A stretch of DNA of 64,000 bases from Gordionus sp. m RMFG-2023 (GCF_954871325.1 NC_088776.1:64256954-64320953), one strand, 5' to 3'; counted from the stretch's first letter, positions 1 to 13,665 are shown. Notes: generated from the letters alone by a model not told the origin. Translations and numbers: made by a program.

Positions 1-34
1 TCATCATCGTAAAATATTAGTTGTTAAAAGATAT

Positions 35-150
35 TTTTTAAATGGATCTAGATACTGATACATCGTCTAAAAATTTATCTAGATACAGATACAGCTTCTA
101 AATAGTTATCTTGATACAGATACAATTTAAAATGTATCTATGTACAGATA
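35..150. repeat. GATACA/GTATCT-rich dispersed repeat
   Basis: Several near-copies of TATCTAGATACAGATACA are packed here, and similar text recurs at about 1135-1225 and 4890-4960. The motif TATCTAGATA is palindromic, so this may be the end of a short inverted-repeat element. Boundaries are approximate. Confidence 0.45.
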
Positions 151-1134
151 TATTTTTTATTATAATTTAGGATTCGAAATGATTTAAAAAATTTATTGAC
201 TCGATATCACATATAACTAAAATAATGATTTTTAGATATTAACATAATATACGATTAATATAAATAATTATTATATATCATTAATAAAATAATATAATGT
301 ATTATAAATAATTATTAGATTTCAGTAACAACCACTGTCTGTCGGAAAATTATATTTTTGTGGAGCTAATGTTTTGATCATTTTTATAAATGATCGTTTC
401 AACAATTGAAAATGGCTGAGTGCTATCTATAATAAAATCAGTTATTAAATCATCCAAAGTGGTTTGGGCTAAAGTCTGAGGTCTCTTGGAAAAAAAATCA
501 ATGGAGGATGAGCCTAGTCCAATATTTTCTTTAATAGATTTTTTCTCCTTTTCCCTTTTTTAATATGGATTAAGAGTGTTTGATGTTTTCTCTTGAAATT
601 TAAAAATTGTAAACATTTATTTAGTATCTATACCCTTAAATGTTTTACAATGTTGCAAGTTGAGGTAATGCTAACTGAAATTTGCATATTTTTTGGTAGA
701 CATGGCAAACATTTTACTAACAGAGATTTGTTTTCTTTATTTTGAGATATTATTTTGAAATATGGTCTATAAATTGGCCATGGAAGAATGTCGTCATTTT
801 CGTCATCGATATTAATCTTAAAAATTAATATAATAATTAATATAATAGAATAAAATAAAATATAATAAAAATACCAATTCCATTGCAATTAAAAATGGCA
901 AATTCCTTGAGATGGATTGTAATATCAGAATTTGCTTGTTATTGATAACTCGGACATAATATTTAATTAATATTTATATATTCTTTTTTATATATAAGTT
1001 TTAATATTTTACACATATATATGTATATAATTTTTTAATATATATATTAATATTAAGTTATATGCTCATATGAAATGAAATTAATTATACAACAAGTATT
1101 TTTTATTAATAATATAAAAAGCCATAAATAGATG

Positions 1135-1225
1135 TATATCAAAATGTATCTTATAATGTATCTATGTACAGATACATAATACAGATACAGATACTTTAAT
1201 AAAAAATCTATCTAGATACTTTAAC
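1135..1225. repeat. GATACA/GTATCT-rich dispersed repeat, second copy
   Basis: This stretch reads AATGTATCTATGTACAGATA followed by ATACAGATACAGATACTTT and CTATCTAGATACTTT. It shares its words with the segment at 35-150 and a weaker one at 4890-4960. Edges and family are unresolved. Confidence 0.4.
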
Positions 1226-1823
1226 AAGTCAATTAGAAAAATAATATAATTTAAAAATCTCACAAAATTATGAAACGAAAGCGAAACACGAAAAAGTTTT
1301 GAAACCGGTTCGAATATAAAAAAGATCGAAAAAAGACCTCCCTTTCTAATAACAAAAGTATTTTTTTTTAGCTCAATGAATCTTTGCGAAATCCAATCAC
1401 GTGGTATAATAACAAAGGGGAAGGGTGTGGGAAAATAAATTGTTTGTACACAACAACCGGCTTCAAAAAAAAAATTTTGAATCTCAAATCTTTGCCTAAA
1501 AATTCCAGTTTGTCTTCGCAGACGATTAAAATAAATACTCGAATTGGTATACATTTTGTAAACAAAAAAAGTTTTTTTATAGACGCGCATGCGCGAAATG
1601 CGTAAATATTTGCCGACGCTCGCGTCTTGTTTATATTGTTTTACAAAGATTTGCGATATTGAATTGGACTAATACGCAATAAAAATATTTGTATCTTTAT
1701 ACGAAGTTCCTTTTTTTCTTTCAAGTATCAATATCCAGATACTTTATATGTGAAAATAATCAAATAATGATTTGATTAAACCCATGGAATGACATTCTTA
1801 TTTAATTTTATTTTTTTAAAAAG

Positions 1824-1968
1824 GTGACTTATCAACTCAAGCTATTTACGACCGCATTTTTCTCCGTCATTTTATTGGGGCGCAGGCTCAATATTCAGAA
1901 ATGGTTTTCCTTGCTTCTCCTAATGCTGGGAGTCATTTTGGTTCAGGTTTTAAAAATTTTCTTTCTTT

Positions 1969-2015
<47 letters not shown>

Positions 2016-5000
2016 CTTCTCTTCTTCTCTCTTTCTTTCTTTCTTTCTCTTCTTTCTTTCTTTCTACAATTATTCATTTAAATCACTGATTCAAAAAAAA
2101 AATTAGGGTGATTTATATAGCGATTTTGAATTGATTTGTATTGGGCAATTCTATTACACAGTGTAATGTGTACAATGTCGTTATGAGGTTTCGTATTGAG
2201 ATCCAATTTTTCAATCACTTAAATGAGGGTAATCTTTAGATTTTGTAAAATAAGATTTTATCGAAAGGGAATGTAATGTATTCCGGCAGTTGTAATCCTT
2301 ATCCATCTAATTTCCGGCATATTTTTGTGTCATTTTTTTATTTAATATATTGAGATATTATATATACAAGAATTCATTAATGTAGGTTAGTTTTAAAGGT
2401 AGAGGACAATTTTCTGACTTTTTGTGGATCCGGTCCTCTTCTGCTGATTTGATTCCGAAAAAATAGGATTTCGAGGAATTCTTGATCCCTATAGATTCCG
2501 CACCCGTATACCGTATACGCAACCTAAGACTCTTGTAATAATTTGACTCATTAAAGGGGTTCGAAGAAATGAAATTATAACATTGGTTGACACCATGTCT
2601 AACATTAGTGATAAACAAAAATTTTATAATGGCAACTAAAATACTTTTATTTTGATTCAGATGAATATAGTTTGAAACGCAAACAGAGATTTATAGACCT
2701 TTTTTGTGGCGTCATCCGCGATTTTTTTTATCACCATCTGCCATATTGTATATTAATTTTATTTTTCTACTATTAATTAACATTCGTTAGAATGAAAAAA
2801 TTTAGATTTAAAGTAATTTTAAGTTCTGTAAATAGCACAGTCAGTTGTTCGATGGAATTGGCCCATAACGATATCATTAAAAACCCGGTGGCTTACCTGC
2901 ATTTCCACGAAATATACTAAAAATATTGTAACATTTTTTTTTTTTAAAATACATAAAATAAAGATCAAACCGGAAGAAGATACCTTAGATAAAATCCATA
3001 AAAGCGATTCGAAGAAGGATAATAATACCTTGGTAGGCATTTTAGCGGTTCTGTCGGCATGTATGTGTTCCGGCTTTTCCGGCGTATATTTTGAAAAATT
3101 GCTCAAGCAAAATTCATCCAAAATTTCTCTGTGGATTAGGAACATTCAGTTGGGTAAGAAAAGTCGGACGTATTATGTTGAGTCTAATCGTTTATTAATT
3201 CCTTTGTCCATTTTGTTTTTTTTGAATTATTTTTAGGGATAAAAACATAAATAAAACAATTTTTTAAAAAAACGGGGGAAAAAAAGAGCAAAAGAAACAA
3301 ACATAGGTAGGAGAGGGACCCTAAAACCTGGGGTAAAATTATATTACGAAAATTTTGTAATTCACTCCTTTAATGCTATGAAGTGTAGAGGAATCTTTTG
3401 CCAGGTTTTAGTGAGTACGCCCTAAAGGGTGGGGGATTGAAAATTACATCTTAGAGTGCAAAGATCCTAGATAACGTGCCACTAATATGATATCTCACTT
3501 TTTTTGGGGGAGGTTTTTGCCAACTGAAAAGTTATTCTAATCTAACGTTATTAACATATTATTATAGGAGATTTTAATTTGTTATTGATTGTATTGTCTT
3601 TAAAAATGATATTGTTTGCTTGGAGACTTTCTCTGGGAATAGGCAAGAAACCCATAGGGAAGCATTATGGTCATGGACGGGGATCCAAACTGAACCTAAA
3701 CCGCTAAAAAAATTATAGCCGAACCTGAACCGAACCGCTAAAATGCCTCTCAATCGATTGGAGCCTCATGATTTTATGCTTATAAAATATCCTGTAAGTT
3801 ATTACTATAACAGATATTATTTTTTTAACATGAAATATAAAATGGAATTGTGTGAAATAAGAAAGTTATTAGATATTTTGAATAGGGTTTGGAATCTAGT
3901 TTTTGGCAGGTTGATAAAACTTGCCAATGTATTACTGATTAGATATATTTTTAAAGTCGACGAAAGTGTTTGATGATAATTATTTTTTATTATGTTTTAT
4001 TGGAAGAGTTTGTCTGTATATTTTTTGGTCATGTTAGAAATAACGAATGCTGGAAATTGTGCTGGGTAAAAGATTTCTAACGCTTAAACTGAAATGATAA
4101 GTATCATTTACCAATTTGGCTATTATTTTTTTTTCGTTAAGTAAACATGTTTACTAGACAAATCCCTTCCCCATCTTTTTTAAAATTAATCGATAGGGAT
4201 TATTGTCTCTTATTGCCCATGAACGTTTACGAGTGGAGTTAGTCTCCTTATGCGCAGATAGTAATGATCAGAGACCAGCAGGCCCAGTTCTAAACCCTGC
4301 CCGGCACGTGTTATTTTTTTAAATATATTCGGGCCGGGCCGTATATTTTAAAACCAATTATTTGTAATCGCCATTATTAGCCATCCGGGTCGGGTCTTAA
4401 AATATAAAACCCGGGTTGGGTCGGGCCGTCCAATTGGTACCTCTGCAGGTCTCTGGGAACAATACCAAATAAAACGTGGCCCTGTTAACATTTTCTACCG
4501 CAAAACCGAACCCCACAAAGGTTTATTCTTCATATTCATGGAGTAATTTATCCAGTTACTCATTTTTTTTTATTGTTTAAAAAAGGTGTATGGGGTATTA
4601 TTATAGCCTTTCTCGGTGCGGTCATCTACGATTACGAAAAAATTAAGGAAGGCGGATTTCTGCAGGGATACGATAAATACACCGTTATGGTCATCGTATT
4701 GCAGGTTAGATAAAAATTTTACGCGTGACATTTTAGGTTGCCCAAAGTTTGATTTTGGACAGCTGTCTCTCGATCAAAGTTTTTGAACGTTTATTTTAAA
4801 AACGGCCCAGGTTCTGAATATTTAGAGACCCGATTTTCAGGGTTCCAAAATTCACCAAAAAAAAAAATCTGTTTTTTTTGAATAATAATAAATATCAAAT
4901 GAATCTAGAGATAAAGATACTTCTTCTAGAAAATTGATTTAGATACAGATACAAATTTTTATTACATTATTGTATGTTCTGTCTGGGAAATAGAAAAATA

Positions 5001-8000
5001 TGCCTTTCTATTTGATTTTGTGAGGTGAATTTTTTTTTAAAAGCTAAAAGTTAAAGGAGCGAACTGTCTATTGGTAGGCGTAGCGTATAAATTAAATATT
5101 TTTGAAATTATTCGCTTCAAGAGATTCGAAAATGAATTGAACAAGATGCGCTGACGAATAGGTAATAAGGATTTTGGATGAATATGTCTTCGATAACCCC
5201 CCTCTTTATTGAGAATAAAAGGGCCGATGCTATTTATTTATAAATTATGATTGATTGACGCTCATTTAAATATACTTCAAATATATTATGTAGGCATTGG
5301 GAGGTCTAATTATAGCCACTGTCATCAAATATGCCGATAACATAGTCAAAGGGTTCGCGAACGCCATTTCTATTTCACTTTCGGCACTTTTGTCTCATTA
5401 TTTGCTTCAAGATTTTGATCCTACCAAGTATTATAAAAAAAACTCAATATTATATGGATGGTTTAAATTTAATTAATTTCGGAAAACCTTCACTGGAGCC
5501 CGACCTTTCGGCCGGAAACCACATGATCTTAAAAATCGGGACCGAACCCGTAAAATGCTCCAAAATTTTCAAAAAAAAAACAAGGACCGAGACTAAGAAT
5601 TAAAATAAAAAGAGCCATGCGACCTAAATAAAACAAGTAATTAAATAGGTGGTCTGGGATCTACAATGCCAAATTGTTAACATTCTTGGAACAAAAATTT
5701 GATTTTTGCAGATCTTTAGCCATTTTTTGTTCCATCTCCACATGAGGGTTAGTTTTTTTTAAAAAAAGAAGGTTTTATAATGGCGCTTAGTAAACTCAAA
5801 AAAAAAACGAAACACCGTTTAAATTTAAAATCATTTTTTTTTTGTTTTAAATGTGAAATTTTTTTTTTTTTTTTAAATTTATTAGTTTTTCCCCCCAGCC
5901 CTAGAATCTTTTATATGTTTTTAATATTTTTTTACTCCAATTGAAGAAAGAAAAAATTAGCTCCGTTTGGACAAATGTTCCCCTAAATGTGGATTTATTA
6001 AAAGTGGAGATAGAACAGTACAATAATCTACGATATTTAATAATAAAAAAAAGAAGAAGTAAATGTGTGGTTTTAAGGATTTAAAATTGAAAAAATGAAG
6101 CGAGGAAAAAGGGTAGGAAACACGGAATTGTAAAATTTCATATTTTTCATTCCGTTCCTGTCCCGTTCCTGTGATCATAATTTTTTTTTGGATTCTGAAG
6201 CTGTCCCGAGAAATATTATAATTTGAAAAAGGTAACACTTCCAATTTGGAAAGCTATTTTGGACATCAGAACCTATAAATAAAAATAGAAAACAAATATA
6301 TATATATATAAAAAGAAATTAATAATAATTATGAATCACGAAATCAATTTAATTCTTTATTCCAAATTATAACATTATTAAATTAACAAAATTATAAAAG
6401 GAAAAATAAAAATAAAATACAAAAAAGTTAATAATTATAAAAGATCTTTTTGTATGGTAAAAGTTGGCCTTTTTATACTCTTTCCAATCTTCTTTATAAC
6501 TAATATTCATAACTATTCAAATTTAATATCTTTATCACGCGTTATAATGATAAATCCAAAAGAATTCTTTATGTAAATTAAATATACGAATCTACTATTT
6601 ACAACAAAATCCAAAAGAGTTCTTTATGCAAATTAAATCTAACATTTACAACATAAGTGATTAGCTAAAAGAATTAAACAATTTTCTGTATTATTTTTCT
6701 TTAAATCTTGTTGCCTTGTCTCCCTTCAGCGTTCGGTTTTTCAGGTCTCTGGGAAGGAAGTAAAGAAGTAAGTAGGACTGTGCCGATATTAAATATCGGA
6801 TCGAATGGGTCCGATATTTCGCGTTTTCCAAAAATATCGGATCGGAAAAAATGCAATTCTTAAAAATTTTGAGTAATGAAACTTTGAATTATTATTACAT
6901 CATAAATAAAAAAAAGTTATTTAAAAAAAGAAATAATTTCCCCGAATTTAAGTGAGTTACTATTTTACATTAATAATATTTTCTAAATAATTTTTTTTTT
7001 AAACAATCGCAAATGTTATTTATTTATTTAAATAGATTTTAAAAGTTTTTATAAAAAATAACACCAATTTTATTATTAAAATAAAACCATCATTTTTGTT
7101 TATTTTCTAATTTATATATTATAAATTATTTATATATTTAAATATTTAAAATAACATGTAAACTATTTGTAAAATAAAATTTATATAAAAACTATATTAA
7201 ATAAAGTAATAATTAAACATTTAATTAGGTATGATCAACGGGGCTTATAGACCCTATGGATATGCAGTTAGAACGGCAGATTTCAGTTGATATTCTCTGT
7301 CGAAGGTAGAAGCCTTCTTTTGGGTCATCTGTGATTAAGCGTAACCTTTGCCCTCCTCACCCCCGACAATCAAACCAGACCAGATGGTATGATGCTAGTC
7401 CCTTGGAACCAAGGTCTACCTCTCGCCTGGGATTATACTTGCGTGGATCGTTTTGCCTATCACGAAAGCCGAAAACACAAAGACAAATAAATTTAGCCAC
7501 ACATTAATAATCTTTTGTTTGTTCCGGTAGTTTGAGACACTTAACCCTAAAATTATTCAAAACAATAGGGCACAGGTTACGATTAATCCAGGTGATCCAA
7601 GAGAAGGCTTTATACATAAGTCGTTAAACCCCGCCGATCTGACCTATAAATTTATTAAATATTTTTTTTAATATAGATATGGTAGGTTAATATATTTATA
7701 ATCAAAATTTTATGTTATTGTAACCTTTTTTAAATATTGGATTAAAAATAAATTTTAATCCATTCAATTGTTTCTTTATTTTAAACCAAAATATTTAAAT
7801 TGCAATCCCCCCCCCCCACCACGAGTCAAAGTAAATAGAATGAAAATAAAGGAATGGAAGGAAGAAACTTGAAAATATAATATAATTTTTTTTTTATTAT
7901 CGAAATTGTTTTTTTTAAAGATTATTTGCCTTGGGTACTTTCGTAGTCATCCTGGCCACGGTACTGTATGGATACGAGCCCTCTAAAAAATCTTCCGCTT

Positions 8001-8095
8001 CCGCTATGTTGAATTCCTCCGCCGAAAAAACCGGTTTGGTTGCGCATTTGCACCAAACGACACCGAAGAAAAAATTCCAAACTTACATAACTTAA
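1824..8095 (+). CDS. SLC35A: Nucleotide-sugar transporter, SLC35A family (3' part, five exons)
   Basis: Golgi antiporters of this family exchange a nucleotide sugar (UDP-GlcNAc, UDP-galactose or CMP-sialic acid) for the matching nucleotide monophosphate and supply lumenal glycosyltransferases. Exons are 1824-1946, 2964-3153, 4586-4704, 5294-5427 and 7921-8095 (stop 8093-8095). All are flanked by AG/GT, and phases 0,1,0,2 fit exactly, giving 246 residues. Hallmarks are [20 protein letters not shown] in exon 1, [12 protein letters not shown] and WIRNIQLG in exon 2, GGFLQGY in exon 3, [20 protein letters not shown] in exon 4 and [18 protein letters not shown] in exon 5. These match the second half of human SLC35A3 and SLC35A2; which sugar is carried cannot be decided. 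The roughly 100 N-terminal residues are encoded upstream of the window. The tail after LYGYEPS is longer than in SLC35A3 and ends without the KVKGS-type ER signal of one SLC35A2 isoform. Introns of 1017, 1432, 589 and 2493 bp hold microsatellite, family B and LINE debris. Confidence 0.93.
1961..2066 (+). repeat. CTTT microsatellite in a transporter intron
   Basis: A CTTT/CTTTT tract with interruptions (TTCTCTTCTC) begins 15 bp after the donor of the exon at 1824-1946. It makes a long spurious serine/leucine/phenylalanine reading frame that should not be taken as coding. It is polypyrimidine on the transcribed sense strand. Confidence 0.95.
4269..4453. mobile_element. Family B short inverted-repeat element, GC-rich core
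   Basis: It starts CAGAGACCAGCAGGCCC and ends GGTACCTCTGCAGGTCTCTG, so the ends are imperfect inverted copies. The interior contains ATTCGGGCCGGGCCGTATAT and a word around TTTTAAAACCAATTATTTG that recurs in the copy at 46969-47274. It has no coding capacity and lies inside the 1432 bp transporter intron. It is best read as a MITE-like element of unknown superfamily. Confidence 0.7.
7365..7660 (+). mobile_element. LINE fragment, restriction-like-endonuclease C-terminus
   Basis: One frame reads [20 protein letters not shown] then [17 protein letters not shown] before a stop near 7488. Beyond it, other frames still echo the family C-terminus (IGHRLRLIQ-like). RPDG followed by a hydrophobic patch and D is the PD...D core of the restriction-like endonuclease carried by site-specific and related non-LTR retrotransposons. 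No reverse-transcriptase part is present and the reading is broken, so this is a dead 3' piece. It lies in the last transporter intron. Family assignment is by motif memory only. Confidence 0.55.
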
Positions 8096-8248
8096 AAAAT
8101 TTGATATTATGAATTTTTTTATTTATTTAAATAATTGTATAAAGTTAAGGATTATATTTATATTTACATTTGATATACAATAATTTTAAATAGATATAAT
8201 TTGCATTACATAAACTGGTCACGTGTTCTTGTGTTTACGTCAAAGACT

Positions 8249-8533
8249 GACATGTAACAATACCTAAACTGACGATACCTTCTTAACAATGCATTTGAAA
8301 GCGTCGTGAAATGCAAATCAGCTGGACCCACCATTTTGGTGAACCGTGTAGTAATTCTCATGTTAAAAACTAATATTAAAATTGATAACTTGCTTCCTTA
8401 TTATCTCGGATGGTCAGGCAATTCTTTGAAAATTTTTAAGAATGATATGGGTAACCAAAATGGCGTCCCCAGATGTTTTTCAATTGGATGCACACTCTTA
8501 ATGAATGGCTTGTCAGTCTAGGTATGTCATTGG
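8249..8533. mobile_element. Family A MITE, copy 1
   Basis: It begins GACATGTAACAATACCTAAACTGACGAT-like and ends CTTGTCAGTCTAGGTATGTC, an inverted pair. Interior words shared with the other copies are AGCGTCGTGAAATGCAAAT, CAGCTGGACC, CTTCCTTATTATCTCG and AACCAAAATGGCGTCCC. It sits about 150 bp downstream of the transporter stop codon, so it may be part of the 3' UTR. An AATAAA at 8553-8558 follows it. The short frame at 8306-8521 is not a gene. Confidence 0.85.
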
Positions 8534-10508
8534 TTAACGTATAATACCTGTAAATAAAATCTTAAAATTTATTCATTTCTTCTTTCATTTTTTTGGTGAT
8601 GGAAATAAAATATCCAAAAAAATTAACAAATTATGGGAAAAGAAATTATACACTAATTATATTGATCTGAATTTTTTACCGGGGTTCTTCTGGATTCAAA
8701 TTTGGGTTCAGGAATTTTAAACTCTATTTAGGCCAAATTTGATGACAGGAACTTAATCGAAAACCGATTTTCGAAAAGGGTCGAACCCACCCCGGTATTC
8801 CTGAACCCGAGCTCGGGAATCCTGATTTTTTTTACATTAGTTTACAATATAGCCCTTTCAGATCCGACTTGATCCGAAGAAAAATATTTTAAAAAAATGT
8901 TTGTCTGCACTTTGCAAACATCCTAGTTCAAGCTATCCAAAATGTTATTTCTATAAATAGTTATAACCCCAAGGCAGTTTTTTGGGACCTTAAACAAAAA
9001 GAGCGGGAAAATTCTAGGTAACCATAATAAAGAAAAATAGGTGAATGAGGTCCGAATCTGATTGAGTGGTTAGAATGCCATTCAAGCATGATCGACTCCT
9101 GTTCATCACGATTTTCATTGGTTGGCGTTGTCCGATCCAACCAAACTTGAACAATAATCTTTATCCCGGATATAGAGCTCTGGCAAATTTCATGTTTTTC
9201 TTAAAAGATTTTATAAATACCGAGATTTTTAATTTGAACCTTTAGAGCGCCTTATCATTTTTCCTCCTTTTTTTGGAAAAAATGCCGTTTTCTCTTCAGT
9301 CCCAATAATTTCGGATTAGAACCTTTCTCAAATATCCGGGCCCGAACCGGATATTAAAATTGATTTTCTCTTTCTATACCACCATTTAAACCTTTTGCTT
9401 TTATTAACCCCCAAAAAAATTATATTTAAAAGTAAAATATTAATCATATCAAAAAATAAAATTCATCTATCACTTTTGTAAGACTTTAGTAAAATTTTAA
9501 TTTTTGTACATTCATTTTTAGTAAGTAAAAAAATCAATGCATCTGCACTAATTGGGTATAAATAACGCCATAATTGAAAAGAATTAAGTGATATTATCAA
9601 ATTAACCCAACTAATATAGCTTATATTTTATTTAATTAGTATTCACATTAAAGCTTCATTTTATCGTTGGTTATGATTATAAGTGATAAGTAAGTCTACA
9701 CTTATTATTTAAAAAATAAATTTTATAGACGAAAAAAATATTAATAATTGCTAAATAAAAATTATTAGAACAAAAGTATAAGATAAATTTAAATTCCCCA
9801 TTTTCACGAATTTCGCTATTATTTGGCCATTTTCACAAATTCTTATACATTCTGATAAAAATCTTTAACTAGATTCCGTTTAAAATTTAGGTTTAAATGG
9901 CAAAAACTCAAAGGTGACATTTGCCGACAAATGTCTAAATGTTCAAAAATTTTAGGGGCGTGTTCACACATCACGTAGATAAGAAGTTTAACGAAAAATA
10001 ATAGATATCGATTATTAAATTATTTTTTGTTAAAAATGTAAATTTTGTGAATTAAAAATGAACATATTTAGTGTCTTATTTTTTAATATTGCAAGAAGAA
10101 GAAGAAAAAAAATGAAAACTTAGTTTAACTTCAAATTCGCTTAGGCTTGTCTACTCATTTAACGCGGATTTTGAAACGTTTCGCAAAATTTAAAAGGTTA
10201 AAAATAAGAATCTTATTCTCTATCTTTTGATTATCGAAACTTTTTTAAACGCGGCGTTAAAAGAAGTGAACCCAAGACCATAGCCCTGAAAGAGAGGTAA
10301 ATAAAGGCATCATATCGAAGCTATGCACATGCATAATTTCCGGTCAGAAATTTTTATCGGAATCCCTAGGTTTGAAAATGAGTGCTAATAATTTTCGCTA
10401 TTTCCTTAAAAATTAGTATACTTTTTTATTGCGGTGGAGGGGAGTTCCAGTGAGAATAAACTGAGGTCCACATAAAGTTTTGAGGCGGAGAGCGGATTTT
10501 GATATTTT

Positions 10509-10793
10509 AATTAGTGATCTGCATCGGGCCTCATTTTTCAAGTCCAGCCCGGCCCGATGTTATTTAAATATAGAAATTAATTCTTATAATTACTCGAAAT
10601 AAACGATATATGTTGTATGGCGTCTACTTTCTACAAATAAAATCACATCTTTTTATTTTTACATAAAAAATTCAACATAAAATTGATAAATTCAGATATA
10701 TTTTAAAAAAATTTTAAGGCCCGACCCGGTCCGGCCCGACTTTTCTTAAAAAATATTAGAGTTCGGGCCGGGTTTTGCAGATCTCTAATTGTG
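10509..10793. mobile_element. Family C short inverted-repeat element
   Basis: It opens GTGATCTGCATCGGGCCTC and closes GGGCCGGGTTTTGCAGATCT, with CCCGGCCCG and GGTCCGGCCCGA near the two ends. The AT-rich middle includes TTAATTCTTATAATTACTCG and TTTTTACATAAAAAATTCAAC, both recurring in reverse orientation in other family C copies. It is non-coding. Confidence 0.7.
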
Positions 10794-11629
10794 ATATTGG
10801 AAGAATGGAATGGAATTTATGGAATGGATATTTTTATGTCAATAGGTTATACTTACGGGATATAGGGGCGTGCATTAAATTTTTTTAAAACCGGGTTTAA
10901 GTTATGACTAGACCATTATTGTGATTAAATACCACGGCCGCTGGGGTCATCAATCTTTTAACTTTAGAGTGGCACGTCTTGTAAATGTTGTAATTGAGGT
11001 TGGAGTGATGAGAGCTGCCAATCAAGGATTTTTATTATGATTACTTTATATAACATTCGCAAGTTGAAGGATTAACATGTATAATCAAATAAGTACAGAT
11101 AGCAACAGTAGATATATAATTAAATTTAGTTTAAAAAAAGATGTATTTATATCTGAAATGAGCAAATATAACTTGAGTAGGGCTAGCTAACCTATCGACC
11201 CACGGGTGATTGGCAAAGAGATATATATAAACTACATTCTTTGTTAAATCATTAACATTGTTATGTATGACTCTTCTCACTACCGTGGAATAAGTTATCT
11301 TAGAAATATCAATTCCACCAAGATTTAAATAAAAAAACAATCAGATACTTAATATTCCTAGTAAATATTATCGTTTCTATAGAGAAAGAACCCATCTTTA
11401 ATAATTTACATTAATTACCCCTTTTTAAAATTATCATGGTCATCTTTATTCCAGTGTTTAAAATTTTCGATGCATGCCAGGTTTAAAATTCTCTAAATTT
11501 TTCTATAACCCTGCAAGAGTATGTATTCCTTGTAACTAATTATTTTTATTCGTATTTTATGAATATGAATATAAAAAAAATTCGATGAGACATTTCATTT
11601 TTAAATATATTTTATAAAGAATTTAATTA

Positions 11630-11745
11630 TCGAATCGGATATTATAAGAATTTGAGAATCAGATATTTGACTATCCGGTATTTGACAAATCGGATATTTG
11701 ACTAATCGCATATTTGATGAATCGGATATTCAACGAATCGAGGCG
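11630..11745. repeat. Minisatellite of GAATCGGATATTTGAC units
   Basis: About six degenerate 16-19 bp units (ATCGGATATTTGACTA-like) stand head to tail. They pass into a further patch rich in ATTCGTATT up to about 11840. The frame at 11698-11901 is simply this repeat read through. Confidence 0.7.
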
Positions 11746-13481
11746 AATAATGTTTTTATTATTCGTCGGACAGATACAAATACTATTCGTATTCAATTCG
11801 TACAAATCCGAATAAGGCAATCTATTCGTATTTTTGCGGATATACTTCCGGAAAATAGAAGAGTGTTCGCAATATTCAGTGAGGCTTGTAAAATGGTATG
11901 ATAGAATTTGGAATGATATTGATTAAAGTCAATTATAATACATAGGTCTTCAAAAAAGGATGGTTTTTTTAGCCTGACCGCTTTACCCCTCCCCTCCACA
12001 TGCTTAAAAGATATTTGACGAATTAGTGGGTAATACTAAATTCTTCTTGTTATTATTAACTATTATTATTTTTAATTTGTTGAATCATTTGGATTATTAA
12101 CGCTTTTATTTACGCTCCCATTTCACTTAGTTTAACAAACCCTTTCAATAATTTGAATAATATTTAAATATAGTTTTCTTATTTTATGGCGATACTAAAT
12201 ATATAAAATAACTGGATCAAAAAAATGAAATCTATTTCCGTCTAAAATATTGTTTTCTGCCCGCCCATCACTGGCCATGATATCGGACACCTGTCACAGA
12301 TGTTCACGCTTATTCAAACTTTGGTATATTCATCTTTTGAAATATATATTATATATATACTTAACACATTTAAAATTTACCGAAAATTCAAATAAAAATA
12401 ATTCAAATGTGTTTATATCTCCAACAAAAATCTGAGTAAATATAACTAAAAATTTTTTTTATTGATTTTAATTCTTAAAAAGTTTGTTTTTAAAATAGGA
12501 TTACTCGTATATTATTGTCTATTAATTTTCTAGGAAACATCAAAAACTGGCCTATTAGGATCGAGTTTTCCTGCAAGATTCCCAGGAATTTTGATCTAAA
12601 AATTTTCAGACTGATTTATTTTGTGAATTGTAAAAGGAATTTGGTTAAATTTTGGAGAAACTTGGTAAAAATTGTTCCAAATTATCTATAATAAAAATAA
12701 ATAAAATTTATCAAAAACCTATAATGAATCATACTTATCTCTGAGGATAGCAACAACATCATTACTCCTCTATGTTTACAACACCAATAATACAATCTGA
12801 TATATTATTTAAATTAGAATTTTTTTAATCGAATTTTTGGATTTATTTCGTGGATAAAAACGATAATTATATATCTTTAAGCTTAGAGTTTTTACCCGCA
12901 AAATATATTGGTTTGCAATAATTAATACGATAGAAGAGATGTAATAATATTTCGATCGCCTTATTTACATTTATTATATAATTAAGTATTAACATATGTA
13001 AATTGCAATATTTAAAATACATTCATATAAATATGAAGAAGAGAATAGAAACTTAAATAATACTTAAAAAACAGTTCTAATGAACAAGAAAAATCATAGA
13101 GTCTATGTGCACCCTTTTGAGAGATGATGATAATAATGGTGTATACACAATAAAAAAGTTTTTTAATAATAATTATAAATATACCAATATTTTGAAATAC
13201 GCCAATAATAGCAAATACGATTTTTGTCTCAAAATCGAATAAAATATTTGAAAATTAATAGCCAATCTCAATAAAGAAAGAAAGAAAGAAAGTTTTTTTT
13301 ACAGTTTTTTAAGCTATATAAAACTCGTTTATCTTTCTTCGTAGAGTTTCAAAAATGACTATCTGGATAGAATGTGAAAATATTTTTAGATTAGAAAAAA
13401 AAAAAAAATTAATGAATTACGAAGATTGGTAAATCATCATTTTATGTCATATTAATTTTAAAAAAACACACAAAAAAAGAG

Positions 13482-13665
13482 GTTGTCCAGGGGTTAAACG
13501 GCCAACTCAACATTAAAGCCTGAAAAATGTTGCCTAATCGTCGAGATTTCGCCAAAAAGATGTTCAATCCTATGGGCCATCTATGAGCAAAATTTTTAGG
13601 GCTTGGAATAATATTTTTTCTGGATAAAATATTACTAATTCCCAGCTACATGAATAGAATGCTGA
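13482..13665. mobile_element. Family D inverted-repeat element, degraded copy
   Basis: GTTAAACGGCCAACTCAACA near the left side and the internal CATCTATGAGCAAAATTTTT match the terminal and internal words of the better-preserved copies at 27281-27480 and 41273-41460. The right end is not recognisable. Confidence 0.45.

Larger units (their letters stand above)
1..1823. other. AT-rich intron or upstream sequence of the SLC35A-type gene
   Basis: No exon is recognisable here. The first exon seen begins in frame at 1824 and corresponds to the middle of the transporter, so this stretch is most likely an intron whose upstream exons lie outside the window. It carries GATACA-rich repeat segments at about 35-150 and 1135-1225. 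A slightly GC-richer patch at 1580-1640 (GACGCGCATGCGCG) has no identity that I can support. The minus-strand reading frame at 1162-1590 is AT-driven, matches no family I know and overlaps plus-strand frames, so it is not called. Confidence 0.6.

Noticed and set aside
1824-2081. 85-codon ORF ending in a Leu/Phe/Ser repeat
   Set aside because: Only 1824-1946 is exon; the rest is intron and CTTT microsatellite.
9059-9099. tRNA or SINE promoter boxes (TGATTGAGTGG and TGATCGACTCC)
   Set aside because: The two box-like words are only about 30 bp apart, too close for a tRNA, with mismatches and no cloverleaf around them.
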